Below the pieces are notes generated by a model. The model saw only the letters and a program-made list of their open reading frames with translations. It had not been told where the DNA came from and searched no databases. From an uncultured Oscillospiraceae bacterium (lineage in GTDB: Bacteria > Bacillota > Clostridia > Oscillospirales > Oscillospiraceae), in NCBI GenBank assembly GCA_947628805.1, contig CANRBG010000005.1, forward strand, positions 1 to 64,000: 64,000 nucleotides of DNA, given 5' to 3'. Positions 28,086 to 38,939 of this stretch are shown one piece after another (the stretch's first letter is position 1; each line of letters opens with the position of its first letter). Made by a program: the position numbers and the translations under genes.

Positions 28086-28627
28086 TCCTCATCCATATCT
28101 GCCCCATATCGGCGCAGAGCCGAGCGGATATCGTCCCAGCCGTAGCCCCTGCGAAACAGAGCCGCCGCGGCCTTGTCCCGCTCTTTCCGGTCCCGAGGGT
28201 CCTTGCCACGGAGCCTGGCCGCCAGCAGCCGGTCGATGGTCTCCGTGCCCTCCGGCAGCTCCGCCAGGGCTTCGTCCCAGTACTCCGGGGGCACCCCCCG
28301 GCGGCGCAGCTCCGTCCGGACCCGGCCCGGGCCGTAGCCCATGGCGGCGTAGTGCCGGGCGATCTGGCCGGCGTACTCGGCGTCGTTGACGAACCCGTAG
28401 TCGATGCACAGGGCCGTCACCGTGTCGATATCCTCCTGGGAGCAGCCCTTGCCCGCCAGCTTGTCCCGGAGCTCCTTCTCCGAATGGGGCCGGGCCAGGT
28501 AGTCCATGGCCCACTTTTTCGTCCGCTCCAGAGGCTCCTCTGGGGTCCGGCGCTTTTTCGGCGGCTCCAGCTCCCCTGCCGGGTCGTTCATCACCGACCG
28601 GACGGTGTATTTGTACTGCTCGTCCAT
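28082..28627 (-). CDS. recX: Regulatory protein RecX
   Basis: RecX-like helical repeats (ALCIDYGFVNDAEYAGQIARHYAAMGYGPGRVRTELRRRGV); near recA. Confidence 0.88.
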   Translation of the reverse strand: MDEQYKYTVRSVMNDPAGELEPPKKRRTPEEPLERTKKWAMDYLARPHSEKELRDKLAGKGCSQEDIDTVTALCIDYGFVNDAEYAGQIARHYAAMGYGPGRVRTELRRRGVPPEYWDEALAELPEGTETIDRLLAARLRGKDPRDRKERDKAAAALFRRGYGWDDIRSALRRYGADMDEE

Positions 28628-28797
28628 AAAAGCCTCGCAGAGTTCGCGCCCGGGGGCGCGAATGAATTTGGATATGATTTCCGGGGACATGTGCCTCGGA
28701 AATCATTCTCTGCGGCTCACGAAGTGTGCGAGCGCAGCGAGTGCGCGTATGTGAGCCGAAGCCTCTCGTTTGAATGCGATGCATTCAAACGACTTGC
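28628..28797. repeat. Intergenic multi-hairpin repeat, copy A
   Basis: AAAAGCCTCGCAGAGTTCGCGCCCGGGGGCGCGAA...GATTTCCGGGGACATGTGCCTCGGAAATC...GTGCGAGCGCAGCGAGTGCGC...; shared with copies B and C. Confidence 0.85.
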
Positions 28798-29913
28798 TCA
28801 GTCGTCGCCGCCGTCATCGAAATCCTCCGCGGACACGTCCACCGCCCGGCCGGCGGCCTTGGCGGCCTTCAGAGCCTGGGGGCTCATGAGCTTGTGGGCG
28901 TTGGCCCGGATCTGGGCCTCGATCTCGGCGGCCTTGTCGGGGTTCTCCAAAAGGTATTCCCGGACCCCGTCCCGGCCCTGGATACGCTCGCCGCAGACGG
29001 TGAACCAGGCGCCGGCTTTCTCGATGATGTCCAGCTTCACCCCCAGGTCGATGATCTCCCCGGTCTTGGAGATGCCCTCGCCGTAGATGATGTCGAATTG
29101 GGCCTCCTTGAAGGGGGGCGCCACCTTGTTCTTCACGATCTTCACCCGGGTCCGGTTGCCGATCATCTCGTCGCCAGACTTGAGTGTCTCGATCCGCCGC
29201 ACGTCCAGCCGCACGCTGGAATAGTATTTCAAAGCCCGGCCGCCGGGGGTGGTCTCCGGGTTGCCGTACATGACGCCGATCTTCTCCCGGAGCTGGTTGA
29301 TGAACACCACGATGCAGTTGGTCTTGGACACGATGCCCGCCAGCTTCCGCAGGGCCTGGCTCATGAGCCGGGCCAGCACGCCCACGGTGGAGTCGCCCAT
29401 CTCGCCCTCCAGCTCGCTGCGGGGCAGCAGCGCCGCCACCGAGTCCACCACGATCACGTCCAAGGCCCCGGAGCGGACCAGAGCCTCGGTGATCTGCAGG
29501 GCCTGCTCGGCGGTGTCCGGCTGGGAGATGAGCAGATTGTCGATATCCACCCCCAGGGCCCGGGCGTAAGCCGGCTCCAGTGCGTGCTCCACGTCGATGT
29601 AGGCCACCTCGCCGCCGCCCTTCTGGGCGGAGGCCACCAGGTGCAGAGCCAGGGTGGTCTTGCCGCTGGCTTCCGGGCCGTATATTTCCACGATGCGGCC
29701 CCGGGGCACGCCGCCGATGCCCAGCGCCAGATCCAGGCCCAGCGAGCCGGTGGAGATGGCGTCCACGTTCACGGGGATGTCCTCCCCCAGGCGCATGATG
29801 GCGCCCTTGCCGTAATTCTTTTCGATCTGGGCCAGCGCCGTCTCCAGAGCCTTTTTCTTGTCCGCCGCCTGGCCCACCGGGGTCACGGGCGCGGCCGATT
29901 TCTTCGCTGCCAT
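28798..29913 (-). CDS. recA: RecA recombinase
   Basis: [67 protein letters not shown]. Confidence 0.98.
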   Translation of the reverse strand: MAAKKSAAPVTPVGQAADKKKALETALAQIEKNYGKGAIMRLGEDIPVNVDAISTGSLGLDLALGIGGVPRGRIVEIYGPEASGKTTLALHLVASAQKGGGEVAYIDVEHALEPAYARALGVDIDNLLISQPDTAEQALQITEALVRSGALDVIVVDSVAALLPRSELEGEMGDSTVGVLARLMSQALRKLAGIVSKTNCIVVFINQLREKIGVMYGNPETTPGGRALKYYSSVRLDVRRIETLKSGDEMIGNRTRVKIVKNKVAPPFKEAQFDIIYGEGISKTGEIIDLGVKLDIIEKAGAWFTVCGERIQGRDGVREYLLENPDKAAEIEAQIRANAHKLMSPQALKAAKAAGRAVDVSAEDFDDGGDD

Positions 29914-29919
29914 GTGTTT

Positions 29920-30804
29920 TTAGCTCCTCTCTCGTTTATCTTGCCGTTTCAGCCGGCCCGCGATGACCCGCTCCGTGCCGGCTGTGTCCTTCAATGTGCC
30001 CACGCCGGTGAAGCCCGCCTTTTCCAGCAGCGTCTTCACCGCCGGGGCCTGTCCCTCGCCGATCTCCAGCATAAGGACGCCGTTGTCCTTTAAAACGGAC
30101 TTCCACAGCCGGATCACCGGCCGGATGATATCCAGACCGTCCTTGCCCCCGTCCAGAGCCTCCACCGGCTCATAGTCCCGGACGGAGCTGTCCAGCGACG
30201 CCAGCTCCGCCGAGGGGATATAGGGGGCGTTGCAGGTTATCAGATCAAAGCTGCCCAGCAGCATGGGAGGCTTTTCGGTCACGTCTGCCTCCACGCACAT
30301 GACCCGGACCTCCAGGTTGTTCAGGCCGATGTTCTTCCGGCAAAGGCTCAGCGCCCGGGGACTGTTGTCCACCATGACCACCCGGGCCCCGGGCATGTGC
30401 ACGCCCATGGCCACGCCCACGCAGCCGGAACCGGCGCATAGGTCCAATATCCGGGGCCGGCCGTTGCGGCCCGCAAACAGGTCTATGGCCGCCTTGACCA
30501 GCACCTCCGTGTCCGTCCGGGGGATCAGCGCGTCCCGGGTGATGTACAGGGGCACCCCGTAAAACTCCCAGATGCCGGTGATGTACGCAACCGGCTCGCC
30601 CTCGATCCGGCGCTCCACCATCTGCTGTACCCGCCGAGCGAACTCGTCCGAGGCATACAGGGACAGGTCCCGCAGAAATCTCTCCACGGTCTTGCCCGCC
30701 GCCTTGGAGACGATCAGCCGGGCTTCCAGACTGTGGGCCTCGATGCCGGCGTCCTTGAGCCGCTTCCGTGTCTCGATATAGATGTCGTTGTAGGTCTTTG
30801 CCAT
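29920..30804 (-). CDS. prmC: Peptide chain release factor N5-glutamine methyltransferase
   Basis: ILDLCAGSGCVGVAMG, NAPYIPSAEL (NPPY variant). Confidence 0.9.
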   Translation of the reverse strand: MAKTYNDIYIETRKRLKDAGIEAHSLEARLIVSKAAGKTVERFLRDLSLYASDEFARRVQQMVERRIEGEPVAYITGIWEFYGVPLYITRDALIPRTDTEVLVKAAIDLFAGRNGRPRILDLCAGSGCVGVAMGVHMPGARVVMVDNSPRALSLCRKNIGLNNLEVRVMCVEADVTEKPPMLLGSFDLITCNAPYIPSAELASLDSSVRDYEPVEALDGGKDGLDIIRPVIRLWKSVLKDNGVLMLEIGEGQAPAVKTLLEKAGFTGVGTLKDTAGTERVIAGRLKRQDKRERS

Positions 30805-30959
30805 GGCTTGAATCTTCTCTCTGTTTGGGGTTTCGGGCTGATCTGTGCATGGCGTCGTTGTCCTCCTCAACGTGCCGAATGCACGCCTTCGTCGTTCCGC
30901 CTTGCCCTGCGCAGATCATCCTCGAAAGGGTCGTCTTACGCCGCGTTCAAACGATGTTT

Positions 30960-31934
30960 TTACCACACATCCGTGCCTTTTTTGTCCGGGATGACCAGCT
31001 TCAGGGAGGTGATGGCCACCTCCATCATGCCGTCGTCCGGCTCCCGGGTGGTCAGGTGCTGGAGCTGCCGGCCGGGCCAGGACAGGATCTTGGAGATGGT
31101 CAGATCATCGTGCCGGCCAAGCCAGCGGTTCAGCTCGTAGCTGAGACTGACCACCACCGGCAGCAGCAGGATCTTCACCAGCATCCGCAGCAGCACATTG
31201 TCGATGTGCAAAAAGGCGTTGACCACGATGAACACCAATATGCTCAGTATGATCACCACCAGCAAAAAGCTGGTGCCGCAGCGGGGATGGAAGCGGCTCT
31301 CGCCCCGGACGTTGTCCACGGTCAGCTCCTTGCCGTGCTCATAGCAGTAAATGGTCTTGTGCTCCGCGCCGTGGTAGCCCCACATGCGCTTCATCTCTTT
31401 CATCCGGCTCACGGCGGCCATGTAGCCCAGGAAGATGGCCAGCTTCAAAATGCCCTCCAGCAGGGTCCGCAGCCCGTCGTGACCGTGGCGCAGAGGGGGG
31501 ATCAGTCCCACCAGGAACGTGGGCAGCACGATGAACAGCCCCACCGCCAGCGCCAGGCCCAGCACCGCCGCCAGGCCGATGATCAGCTTCTCGGCCTTGT
31601 CGGAGCTGAATTTGGATTCGATCCACTTGTCCAGCTTGCTGGGTTCCTCCTGCTCCTCCTCCGGGAGGAACTGGGCGGAGTAGGTGACGGCCTTCATGCC
31701 CTTGACCATGCTGTCGATGAAGGTCACCACGCCCCGGATCAGGGGCCAGCCGAAGACGGGCCACCGGTCCCGGAGCAGATTCAGCTTCTCCACCTTGGTG
31801 ACCATCTCCCCGTTCTGGTCCCGGATGACGATGGCCTGTTTGTCCACGCCCCGCATCAGGATGCCCTCGATCAGGGCCTGTCCGCCGATGGATGTGCGGA
31901 AAGCGCAGCTATTGTGTTGGTTCTTGCCTGACAT
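30960..31934 (-). CDS. DUF1385 family membrane protein (YqhQ-like)
   Basis: GGQALIEGILMRGVDKQAIVIRD, GAEHKTIYCYEHGKELTVDNVR, HPRCGTSFLL. Confidence 0.9.
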   Translation of the reverse strand: MSGKNQHNSCAFRTSIGGQALIEGILMRGVDKQAIVIRDQNGEMVTKVEKLNLLRDRWPVFGWPLIRGVVTFIDSMVKGMKAVTYSAQFLPEEEQEEPSKLDKWIESKFSSDKAEKLIIGLAAVLGLALAVGLFIVLPTFLVGLIPPLRHGHDGLRTLLEGILKLAIFLGYMAAVSRMKEMKRMWGYHGAEHKTIYCYEHGKELTVDNVRGESRFHPRCGTSFLLVVIILSILVFIVVNAFLHIDNVLLRMLVKILLLPVVVSLSYELNRWLGRHDDLTISKILSWPGRQLQHLTTREPDDGMMEVAITSLKLVIPDKKGTDVW

Positions 31935-31957
31935 TTTACCGCCTTTCTTGGATTTGA

Positions 31958-32126
31958 TAAAAGCCTCGCAGAGTTTGCGCCCGCAGGCGCAAAGAAGGTG
32001 GGATGATTTTTCCGGGGGCATGTACCTCGGAAAAATCTCTTATCGGCCTGCAAACGTGCGCGCTTGCGCGTGCGCTGCAGCAGGCCGCAGCCTTTGGCAA
32101 AGAAAGGGCGTCGCCCTTTCTGCCAG
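31958..32126. repeat. Intergenic multi-hairpin repeat, copy B
   Basis: AAAAGCCTCGCAGAGTTTGCGCCCGCAGGCGCAAA...GATTTTTCCGGGGGCATGTACCTCGGAAAAATC...CGGCCTGCAAACGTGCG... Confidence 0.85.
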
Positions 32127-33578
32127 CTAAATCGTCAGATCTTCTTCTTTCATCACCGGGAGCATGACGGTCACGATCAGGCCGGAGCGGCCGTCGGAGG
32201 CGTTCTCCAGCTCCAGCTTGCCCTTGTGGCGGGTCACGATCTCATCGCAGACCGACAGGCCGATGCCGCTGCCCCGCTCCTTGCCGCTGCCCTTGTAAAA
32301 CTTCTTCTTCACAAAGGGCAGTTCCTCCGGGGGGATGCCGGGGCCGAAGTCCCGGAAGCGGATGATCACCCAGCCGCCGCCGGAGCCGATGGTCACCAGG
32401 ATGCGTCCGGCGGCCCGTCCGTACTTGGCGGCGTTGTCCATGATATTCAAAAACACCTGCTTCAGCCGCTCAGAGTCCCCCAGGATAAAGGGGATGTCCT
32501 TGTCCGGCGGGGTGTACTCGACGTTCATGCCCTCCTGCTTCATCAGGTTGCCGTAGGTGTAGATGGCCTCCTCCAGCTCCCCGGCCACGTCCAGGGTCTC
32601 CACGTTCAGGTTGAACCGACCGTCCTGGATGCGGGTGAATTCCAAAAGCTCCTCCACCATCTTGGTCAGCCGACCGGACTCCTTGGAGATGATGGCGATG
32701 CCCCGCTGGGCGTCATCGGAGATGGTGTCGTCGTAGGTCAGGGTCTCCGCCCAGCCGGTGATGGCGGTCAGGGGCGTGCGCAGCTCATGGGAGACCGTGG
32801 AGATGAACTGGGTCTGGGTCCGCTCCGACTCGCCGATCTTGGCGCTCATCTCGTTGATGGCGTCGGTCAGGTCCCCGATCTCGTCGTCGTATTTCTTCTG
32901 GGCCTGGATGCCGTAGCTTCCCTCGGCGATGCGGTGGGCCAGGGCCGTCAGCTCCACCAGGGGCTCCGTCACCGTGCGGATGAAGTAAAGGTTCGAGATC
33001 ACCACCGCCAGGATGACCAGAAGACCCACGCCCGCGGCCACCGCGGAGGTGGCGGCGATCTGCCGGTTCACCAGCCGCAGGCTGGTCACGTACCGCATGG
33101 CCCCCACCACGGCCCCGTCTGGGCTCACCAGGGGGGCGGATACGGCCATGATCCGCTCGCCGGTGCCGTTGCGCCGGCCGTGCCAGGACTGGGTCCGGTT
33201 CTCCGTCAGGGCGGCGTTCACGTCCGGCGTGCCCGGCGTGGTGCCGGCGGAGATGCCGTAGCTGGACGCCTCCACCACCCCCCGGGCGTTGATGAATTGC
33301 AGCTCCAAAGAGTCCTTGTCTTCAAAGCTCTCCGTGTAGCGGTAGGCGCTCTGGTAATACTGGCTGTAGGTGCGGGACAGGTAGCCGGTGAAAAAGTTGG
33401 TGGCGGACTGGGCCTTGGTGCTCAGACCTGTGCGCACGGCGCTATAGTAGTAGCTGCGCACGCCCAGGGAGAACACCACCGTGAACAGCACCACCACGCC
33501 GACCGTCAGCAGGATGCCCGACTTCAGCCAGCGGCGCTTCAGTCCGCGAAGATGCTTTTTTCCCAGTATCTTGCCCAT
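32127..33578 (-). CDS. Two-component sensor histidine kinase (HAMP, HisKA, HATPase)
   Basis: FISTVSHELRTPLTAITGWAETL, NIMDNAAKYG, DFGPGIPPEELPFV, GSGIGLSVCDEIV. Confidence 0.95.
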   Translation of the reverse strand: MGKILGKKHLRGLKRRWLKSGILLTVGVVVLFTVVFSLGVRSYYYSAVRTGLSTKAQSATNFFTGYLSRTYSQYYQSAYRYTESFEDKDSLELQFINARGVVEASSYGISAGTTPGTPDVNAALTENRTQSWHGRRNGTGERIMAVSAPLVSPDGAVVGAMRYVTSLRLVNRQIAATSAVAAGVGLLVILAVVISNLYFIRTVTEPLVELTALAHRIAEGSYGIQAQKKYDDEIGDLTDAINEMSAKIGESERTQTQFISTVSHELRTPLTAITGWAETLTYDDTISDDAQRGIAIISKESGRLTKMVEELLEFTRIQDGRFNLNVETLDVAGELEEAIYTYGNLMKQEGMNVEYTPPDKDIPFILGDSERLKQVFLNIMDNAAKYGRAAGRILVTIGSGGGWVIIRFRDFGPGIPPEELPFVKKKFYKGSGKERGSGIGLSVCDEIVTRHKGKLELENASDGRSGLIVTVMLPVMKEEDLTI

Positions 33579-33594
33579 AAAAGTTATTTGCCCC

Positions 33595-33756
33595 TAAGCC
33601 TCGCAGAGTTTGCGCCCGCAGGCGCAAATTGATTCAGATATGATTTCCGGCGACATGTGCGTCGGAAATCATACTTTGCGGCCTGCAAACGTGCGAGCGC
33701 AGCGAGTGCGCTGCAGCAGGCCGAAGCCCTCTCGCGGAAATGCTTGCATTTTGGCG
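33595..33756. repeat. Intergenic multi-hairpin repeat, copy C
   Basis: AAGCCTCGCAGAGTTTGCGCCCGCAGGCGCAAA...GATTTCCGGCGACATGTGCGTCGGAAATC...CGGCCTGCAAACGTGCGAGCGCAGCGAGTGCGCTGCAGCAGGCCG. Confidence 0.85.
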
Positions 33757-33758
33757 AC

Positions 33759-34448
33759 TCAGAATCCCCACTTATAGCCGTAGCCCCAGACGGTGGTGAT
33801 GTATGTGGGGATGGTGCTGTTGTCCTCGATCTTGATGCGGAGCCGGCGGATATTCACGTCCACGATCTTCAGCTCCCCGAAGTAGTCCCGGCCCCAGACG
33901 GCGTTGAGGATATCCTCCCGGGATAGGGCCCGGCCCGGGTTATCCATGAACAGCTTCATGATGGAGTATTCGATCTGGGTCAGCTTGATCCGCTCGCCGT
34001 TTTTCTCCAGGGTCCGGTTGCGGGTGTTCAGCCGGAACGGACCGTGGCGCAGTTCGCCCTTGTCCTCCTGGGGGTCCTCCGCCCCGGTGCGCCGGAACAG
34101 CGCGTCGATCCGGGCCGTCAGCTCCGCCGGGGAGAAGGGCTTGGTCACATAGTCGTCCGCGCCGGTCATGAGGCCGGTGACCTTGTCCATCTCCTGGGCC
34201 TTGGCCGTCAGCATGATGATGCCGATCTTCGAATCGGACGCCCGGATGCGCCGGCAGACCTCAAAGCCGTCGATGTCCGGCAGCATCACGTCTAGCAGGG
34301 CCACCTTGATGTCCGGGTTCTGCTTCAGCTGCTCCAGGGCCTGCTCGCCGGTCTCGGCCTCGATGGGCTCATAGCCGGACCGCCGCAGGTTGATCACCAC
34401 GAAGCTGCGAATGCTGGATTCATCCTCCAAAACCAATACTTTCTTCAT
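33759..34448 (-). CDS. OmpR/PhoB-family response regulator
   Basis: Receiver (VLVLEDESSIRSFVV, ALLDVMLPDIDGF, TKPFSPAEL) and winged-helix C-terminus. Confidence 0.95.
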   Translation of the reverse strand: MKKVLVLEDESSIRSFVVINLRRSGYEPIEAETGEQALEQLKQNPDIKVALLDVMLPDIDGFEVCRRIRASDSKIGIIMLTAKAQEMDKVTGLMTGADDYVTKPFSPAELTARIDALFRRTGAEDPQEDKGELRHGPFRLNTRNRTLEKNGERIKLTQIEYSIMKLFMDNPGRALSREDILNAVWGRDYFGELKIVDVNIRRLRIKIEDNSTIPTYITTVWGYGYKWGF

Positions 34449-34466
34449 TGTTCACTGCCTCCCTTA

Positions 34467-35753
34467 TCAAAGGTCGCCCGTTTGCCATTCGGCGTATAGT
34501 AAGTAAAAGTTATCTTTTATGTCCTGCTCCGTGAGCTCGTCGGTGAGAAGCTGGGCCGCGTACACCGCGCTGTCCGTCTGCTGCAGGAGGAACCATCCGC
34601 CGCCTACCCGGTCCATACGGTTGTCGCCGGTGAAGCAGCTGATCACCAGTACGCTGCGCTGAGGCGTGACCTCGTCCCCGGCCAGGGTGAACACCACGGA
34701 GCTCTCCTCCCCGGAGACGCCGCTTCGCTCCGGGATCAGGTCCCCGGTCAGGGTCCCTGTCAGCACCATGTACCAGCCGTCGGCCCGATCGTAGAAAGAG
34801 GCAAGGGCGGGGGTCATGCCCCCGTACGCGTCCAGGCTGTACCACTGCAGGATCTCGCTGTCGCCGCCCATGGGCAGCTCCAGGGCCCCGTCGTCGTTCA
34901 GATCGGCGGCGTAGAGCCCGTCCGGGCGCAGGGTGTTGCTGCGGCCCAGGGGGGTCATGGTGATGTTCTGCAGCTGCCCCTCCGGGGCGGTGAACACGTC
35001 CGTCACCAGTCCCTCGGAGCCCAGCTCGCTCTCCACAAAGACCGCCGCCGTCCCATCCGCCAGACGGCTGGACGCGGACCGGGCCACGGCGGTGATCCCG
35101 GCGGAGAAAGCCGCCGAGGAATAGACCGGTGTCTCCCCGGTCAGATCGTACAGGTCCAGGGTGCTCTGGCCGTCGGACAGGTGCAGATCCATCAGGTCGT
35201 CTACCCCGTCGCCGGTCAGATCGCATACCAGAAAGTCCGTGCAGTCCACGCTGAGCAGCTCCCGCTGATCGGCCTGGTCCGCGCCCCCCAGGGAGTGGAC
35301 CGTCAGCAGCCGGATGTCTCCGGCGCCCTGCCAGACGATGATCAGCTCCGCCGAGCCGTCGCCGGTCAGGTCCGCGTAGTCCACGCTGGCCACCGCCGAG
35401 CCGTAGCCGGTGATGATGACGAAGGGGTAGTAGTTCCCGTTCTCGCCCTGGCGGTACACGCACACCGTGGGGGTGCGGCTCTCGTCCACCAGAAAGGCCA
35501 GAGCCTCCGCCGTGCCGTCGCCGTCCAGGTCCCGCAGCTGCACGCTCTGGCGGTTGCTGCCGCCGGTGGGGGCGGCATAGGCGCTGCCGGCGTCGACGCG
35601 CTCCGCGATCAGATCCTGCAGCTGCATGTATTCCTCCGACACCTGGGGCAGGGAGTACAGTTCGTCCACGCTGGCGGTCATGCAGCCAGTCAGACAGGCG
35701 AATGTGAAAAGGGCCAGAAACAACGCGGCCGCGCGCTTTGCCGGGCTTTTCAT
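34467..35753 (-). CDS. Lipoprotein with FG-GAP/VCBS-like repeats
   Basis: Lipobox LTGCMT; recurring DLDGDGTAE, DLTGDGSAE, DLTGDGVDD, DLNDDGALE. Confidence 0.75.
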   Translation of the reverse strand: MKSPAKRAAALFLALFTFACLTGCMTASVDELYSLPQVSEEYMQLQDLIAERVDAGSAYAAPTGGSNRQSVQLRDLDGDGTAEALAFLVDESRTPTVCVYRQGENGNYYPFVIITGYGSAVASVDYADLTGDGSAELIIVWQGAGDIRLLTVHSLGGADQADQRELLSVDCTDFLVCDLTGDGVDDLMDLHLSDGQSTLDLYDLTGETPVYSSAAFSAGITAVARSASSRLADGTAAVFVESELGSEGLVTDVFTAPEGQLQNITMTPLGRSNTLRPDGLYAADLNDDGALELPMGGDSEILQWYSLDAYGGMTPALASFYDRADGWYMVLTGTLTGDLIPERSGVSGEESSVVFTLAGDEVTPQRSVLVISCFTGDNRMDRVGGGWFLLQQTDSAVYAAQLLTDELTEQDIKDNFYLLYAEWQTGDL

Positions 35754-35945
35754 CCTATCACCTCGCCTGTAACTTTTTGCTCCATCTTTAACATTATATC
35801 ACATTTGTTACCAAAATCCTAGAGAAAAGTTACAAAAACCCCGAGAACTTTTTCCAAAGCCGTCGAAGAGGAAGCTCTTGCGCCCGGTGGGGAAAGGGCG
35901 TATAATCTTCTTACACTGAAATCCACCAGAAAAGGAGTACATATC

Positions 35946-36956
35946 ATGACCATCCTGCTCACCGGCGCGGCCGGATACATCGGCTCCCACACCGCCGTGG
36001 CCCTGGCCCAGGCCGGGTACGACGTGGCTATCGTGGACGATTTCTCCAATTCCAGCCCCGAGGCTGTCCGGCGCTGCGAGGAGCTGACCGGCAAAAAGAT
36101 GCCCCTTTACGAGGCCGACGTGGCCGATAAGGCCGCCATGGCGAAGATCTTTGCCGAGACTAAGCCCGCGGCGGTAATGCACTTCGCCGGTTTCAAGGCG
36201 GTGGGCGAGAGCGTGGCAAAGCCCCTGATGTACTACCGCAACAACCTGGACACCACCCTGACCCTGCTGGAGTGCATGGCGGACGCGGGCTGCAAGCGAT
36301 TCATCTTCTCCTCCTCCGCCACGGTGTACGGGGCCAAGGCCGCCGTGCCCTATACCGAGGACAGCGAGACCGGCGGCTGCACCAACCCTTACGGCTGGAC
36401 CAAATTTATGATCGAGCAGATCGCCTCCGGCGCGGCCAAGGCGGACCCGGCCATGAGCGTGGTGCTGCTGCGCTACTTCAACCCCGTCGGCGCCCATGAG
36501 AGCGGCCGCATCGGCGAGAATCCCTCCGGTATCCCCAATAACCTGATGCCCTACATCACCCAGGTGGCCGTGGGACGGCTGCCCCATCTGAACGTGTTCG
36601 GCGACGACTATGACACCCCCGACGGCACCGGCGTGCGGGACTATATCCACGTGGTGGACCTTGCAAAGGGTCACGTGAAGGCCCTGGAATATGCCCTGGA
36701 CCACACCGGCACGGAGGTATTCAACCTGGGCACCGGCAAGGGCGTCAGCGTGCTGGAACTGGTCCACGCTTTCGAGGCGGCCACCGGTGTGAAGATCCCC
36801 TACGAGATCGCGCCCCGGCGGGCCGGGGACCTGGCCACGGTGTACGCCGACTGCTCCAAGGCGGAGCGGGTGCTGGGCTGGAAGGCGGAAAAATCCGTGG
36901 AGGATATGTGCGCCGACTCCTGGCGGTGGCAGAGCTCCAACCCCAACGGGTATTGA
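35946..36956 (+). CDS. galE: UDP-glucose 4-epimerase
   Basis: [34 protein letters not shown] (Y-x3-K). Confidence 0.95.
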   Translation: MTILLTGAAGYIGSHTAVALAQAGYDVAIVDDFSNSSPEAVRRCEELTGKKMPLYEADVADKAAMAKIFAETKPAAVMHFAGFKAVGESVAKPLMYYRNNLDTTLTLLECMADAGCKRFIFSSSATVYGAKAAVPYTEDSETGGCTNPYGWTKFMIEQIASGAAKADPAMSVVLLRYFNPVGAHESGRIGENPSGIPNNLMPYITQVAVGRLPHLNVFGDDYDTPDGTGVRDYIHVVDLAKGHVKALEYALDHTGTEVFNLGTGKGVSVLELVHAFEAATGVKIPYEIAPRRAGDLATVYADCSKAERVLGWKAEKSVEDMCADSWRWQSSNPNGY

Positions 36957-36973
36957 TTTTGTCAAATACAGCG

Positions 36974-37002
36974 GCGGACGCGTCTTTCGCGTCCGCTTTT
37001 TT
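36974..37002 (+). terminator. Terminator after galE
   Basis: GCGGACGCG-TCTTT-CGCGTCCGC-TTTTTT. Confidence 0.8.
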
Positions 37003-37095
37003 GTGCCCCGCGACGGTTGCAATGGAGGCGGGAGCGTGATAAAATACCGATTTGTGCCAGAATATATGTATATGTGAAGAAGTGAGCTTTTTACC

Positions 37096-38907
37096 ATGCA
37101 AGAGTTGAGAAACATCGCCATCATCGCCCACGTGGACCACGGCAAGACCACCCTGGTGGACGCCATGCTGCGCCAGTCCGGCGCCTTCCGCATGAACCAG
37201 CAGGTCCAGGAGCGGATCATGGACTCCGGGGACCTGGAGCGGGAGCGGGGCATCACCATCCTGGCCAAGAACACTGCCATCCACTACAAGGACGTGAAGA
37301 TCAACATCGTGGACACCCCGGGCCACGCCGATTTCGGCGGCGAGGTGGAGCGGATATTGAAGATGGTCAACGGCGTGCTGCTGCTGGTGGACGCGGCGGA
37401 GGGCCCCATGCCCCAGACCCGGTTCGTGCTGGAGCACGCCCTGCAGCTGGGCCACAAGGTGATCGTGGTGGTCAACAAGGTGGACCGGCCGGACCAGCGG
37501 GTCTATGAGGTCATCGACGAGGTGTTGGAGCTTCTCATGGACCTGGGCTGCACCGACGAGCAGCTGGACAGCCCCATGCTCTTCGCCTCCGCCCGGCAGG
37601 GCACCTGCTCCGTCAATCCGGACACGGCGGGCCGGGACCTGACGCCCCTTTTTGAGGCCATCGTCAACTATATCCCTGCCCCGGAGCGGCCCGTGGACGA
37701 GCCCTTCCAGATGCTGGTCAGCTCTTTGGATTACAACGAATATGTGGGCCGCATCGCCATCGGCCGTATCGAGCGGGGCCGGGTGGCCCAGAATCAGGAG
37801 ATCGTGGTCTGCGATTACCACAACGAGCGGCCGGTGCGCCGCGCCAAGGCGGTGAGCATGTATGAGTTCGAGCCCCTTGGCCGCCAGCCGGTCACCGAGG
37901 CGGAGGCGGGCAACATCATCGCCATGAGCGGCATCGGCGACGTGACCATCGGGGACACCATCTGCGCCCCGGAGGCCCCGGAGCCACTGCCTTTCGTGAA
38001 GATATCGGCTCCCACCATCGAAATGACCTTCTCCGTCAACGACAGCCCCTACGCCGGCCGGGAGGGCAAGTATGTCACCAGCCGGAACATCCGCCAGCGG
38101 CTGGAGCAGGAGACGTTGAAGGACGTGTCCCTGCGGGTGACGGAGACCGACTCCACCGACGCGTTCAACGTGGCCGGCCGGGGAGAGATGCACCTTTCCA
38201 TCCTGATCGAGACCATGCGCCGGGAGGGGTACGAGTTTTCCGTGTCCCCGGCCCGGGTGCTGTACCGGGAGATCGACGGCAAAAAGTGCGAGCCCATGGA
38301 GCGGGTGGTGCTGGACGTGCCGGCGGAGAGCATGGGCGCGGTCATGGAGAAGCTGGGCCAGCGGAAGGGCGAGTTCGTGCAGATGACGCCGGTGGGAGAC
38401 CGGATGAAGCTGGAATTTCTGGTGCCCACCCGGGGGCTTTTCGGCTACCGGAGCGAATTTCTCACCGACACCCGGGGTGAGGGCATCATGGCCTCGGTGT
38501 TCGACAGCTACGCCCCCGTGAAGGGGGAACTGAAGCGGCGCAACACCGGTTCGCTGATCGCTTTCGAGACCGGCGAGGCGGTGGCCTACGGCCTGTGGAA
38601 CGCCCAGGACCGGGGCGCGCTGTTCATCACGCCGGGCACGGCGGTGTACGCCGGCATGATCGTGGGCGAGTGCCCGAAAAAGGAGGACGTGGTGGTGAAC
38701 GTGTGCCGGTCCAAGCACCTGACCAACACCCGGGCCTCCGGCTCCGACGAGGCCCTGCGTCTGGTGCCGCCCCGGCAGATGAGTTTGGAGCAGTGTCTGG
38801 AATTCATGGCCGACGACGAGCTTTTGGAGGTCACGCCGGAGCACCTGCGCCTGCGTAAACGCATCCTGGACCATGAAAAGCGCATGAAGAGCCAGTTCCG
38901 TAAATAA
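37096..38907 (+). CDS. typA: Translational GTPase TypA/BipA
   Basis: [51 protein letters not shown]; BipA C-terminus. Confidence 0.97.
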   Translation: MQELRNIAIIAHVDHGKTTLVDAMLRQSGAFRMNQQVQERIMDSGDLERERGITILAKNTAIHYKDVKINIVDTPGHADFGGEVERILKMVNGVLLLVDAAEGPMPQTRFVLEHALQLGHKVIVVVNKVDRPDQRVYEVIDEVLELLMDLGCTDEQLDSPMLFASARQGTCSVNPDTAGRDLTPLFEAIVNYIPAPERPVDEPFQMLVSSLDYNEYVGRIAIGRIERGRVAQNQEIVVCDYHNERPVRRAKAVSMYEFEPLGRQPVTEAEAGNIIAMSGIGDVTIGDTICAPEAPEPLPFVKISAPTIEMTFSVNDSPYAGREGKYVTSRNIRQRLEQETLKDVSLRVTETDSTDAFNVAGRGEMHLSILIETMRREGYEFSVSPARVLYREIDGKKCEPMERVVLDVPAESMGAVMEKLGQRKGEFVQMTPVGDRMKLEFLVPTRGLFGYRSEFLTDTRGEGIMASVFDSYAPVKGELKRRNTGSLIAFETGEAVAYGLWNAQDRGALFITPGTAVYAGMIVGECPKKEDVVVNVCRSKHLTNTRASGSDEALRLVPPRQMSLEQCLEFMADDELLEVTPEHLRLRKRILDHEKRMKSQFRK

Positions 38908-38910
38908 TTT

Positions 38911-38939
38911 TTGACAAACGGGCCATTGTATGGTATAGT
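38911..38939 (+). promoter_or_regulatory. Sigma-A promoter of rpsO (TTGACA-17-TATAGT)
   Basis: Direct reading; ~80-nt structured leader follows. Confidence 0.75.

Noticed and set aside
36745-38874. 709-aa minus ORF antisense to typA
   Set aside because: Antisense shadow of a clearly recognised GTPase gene.
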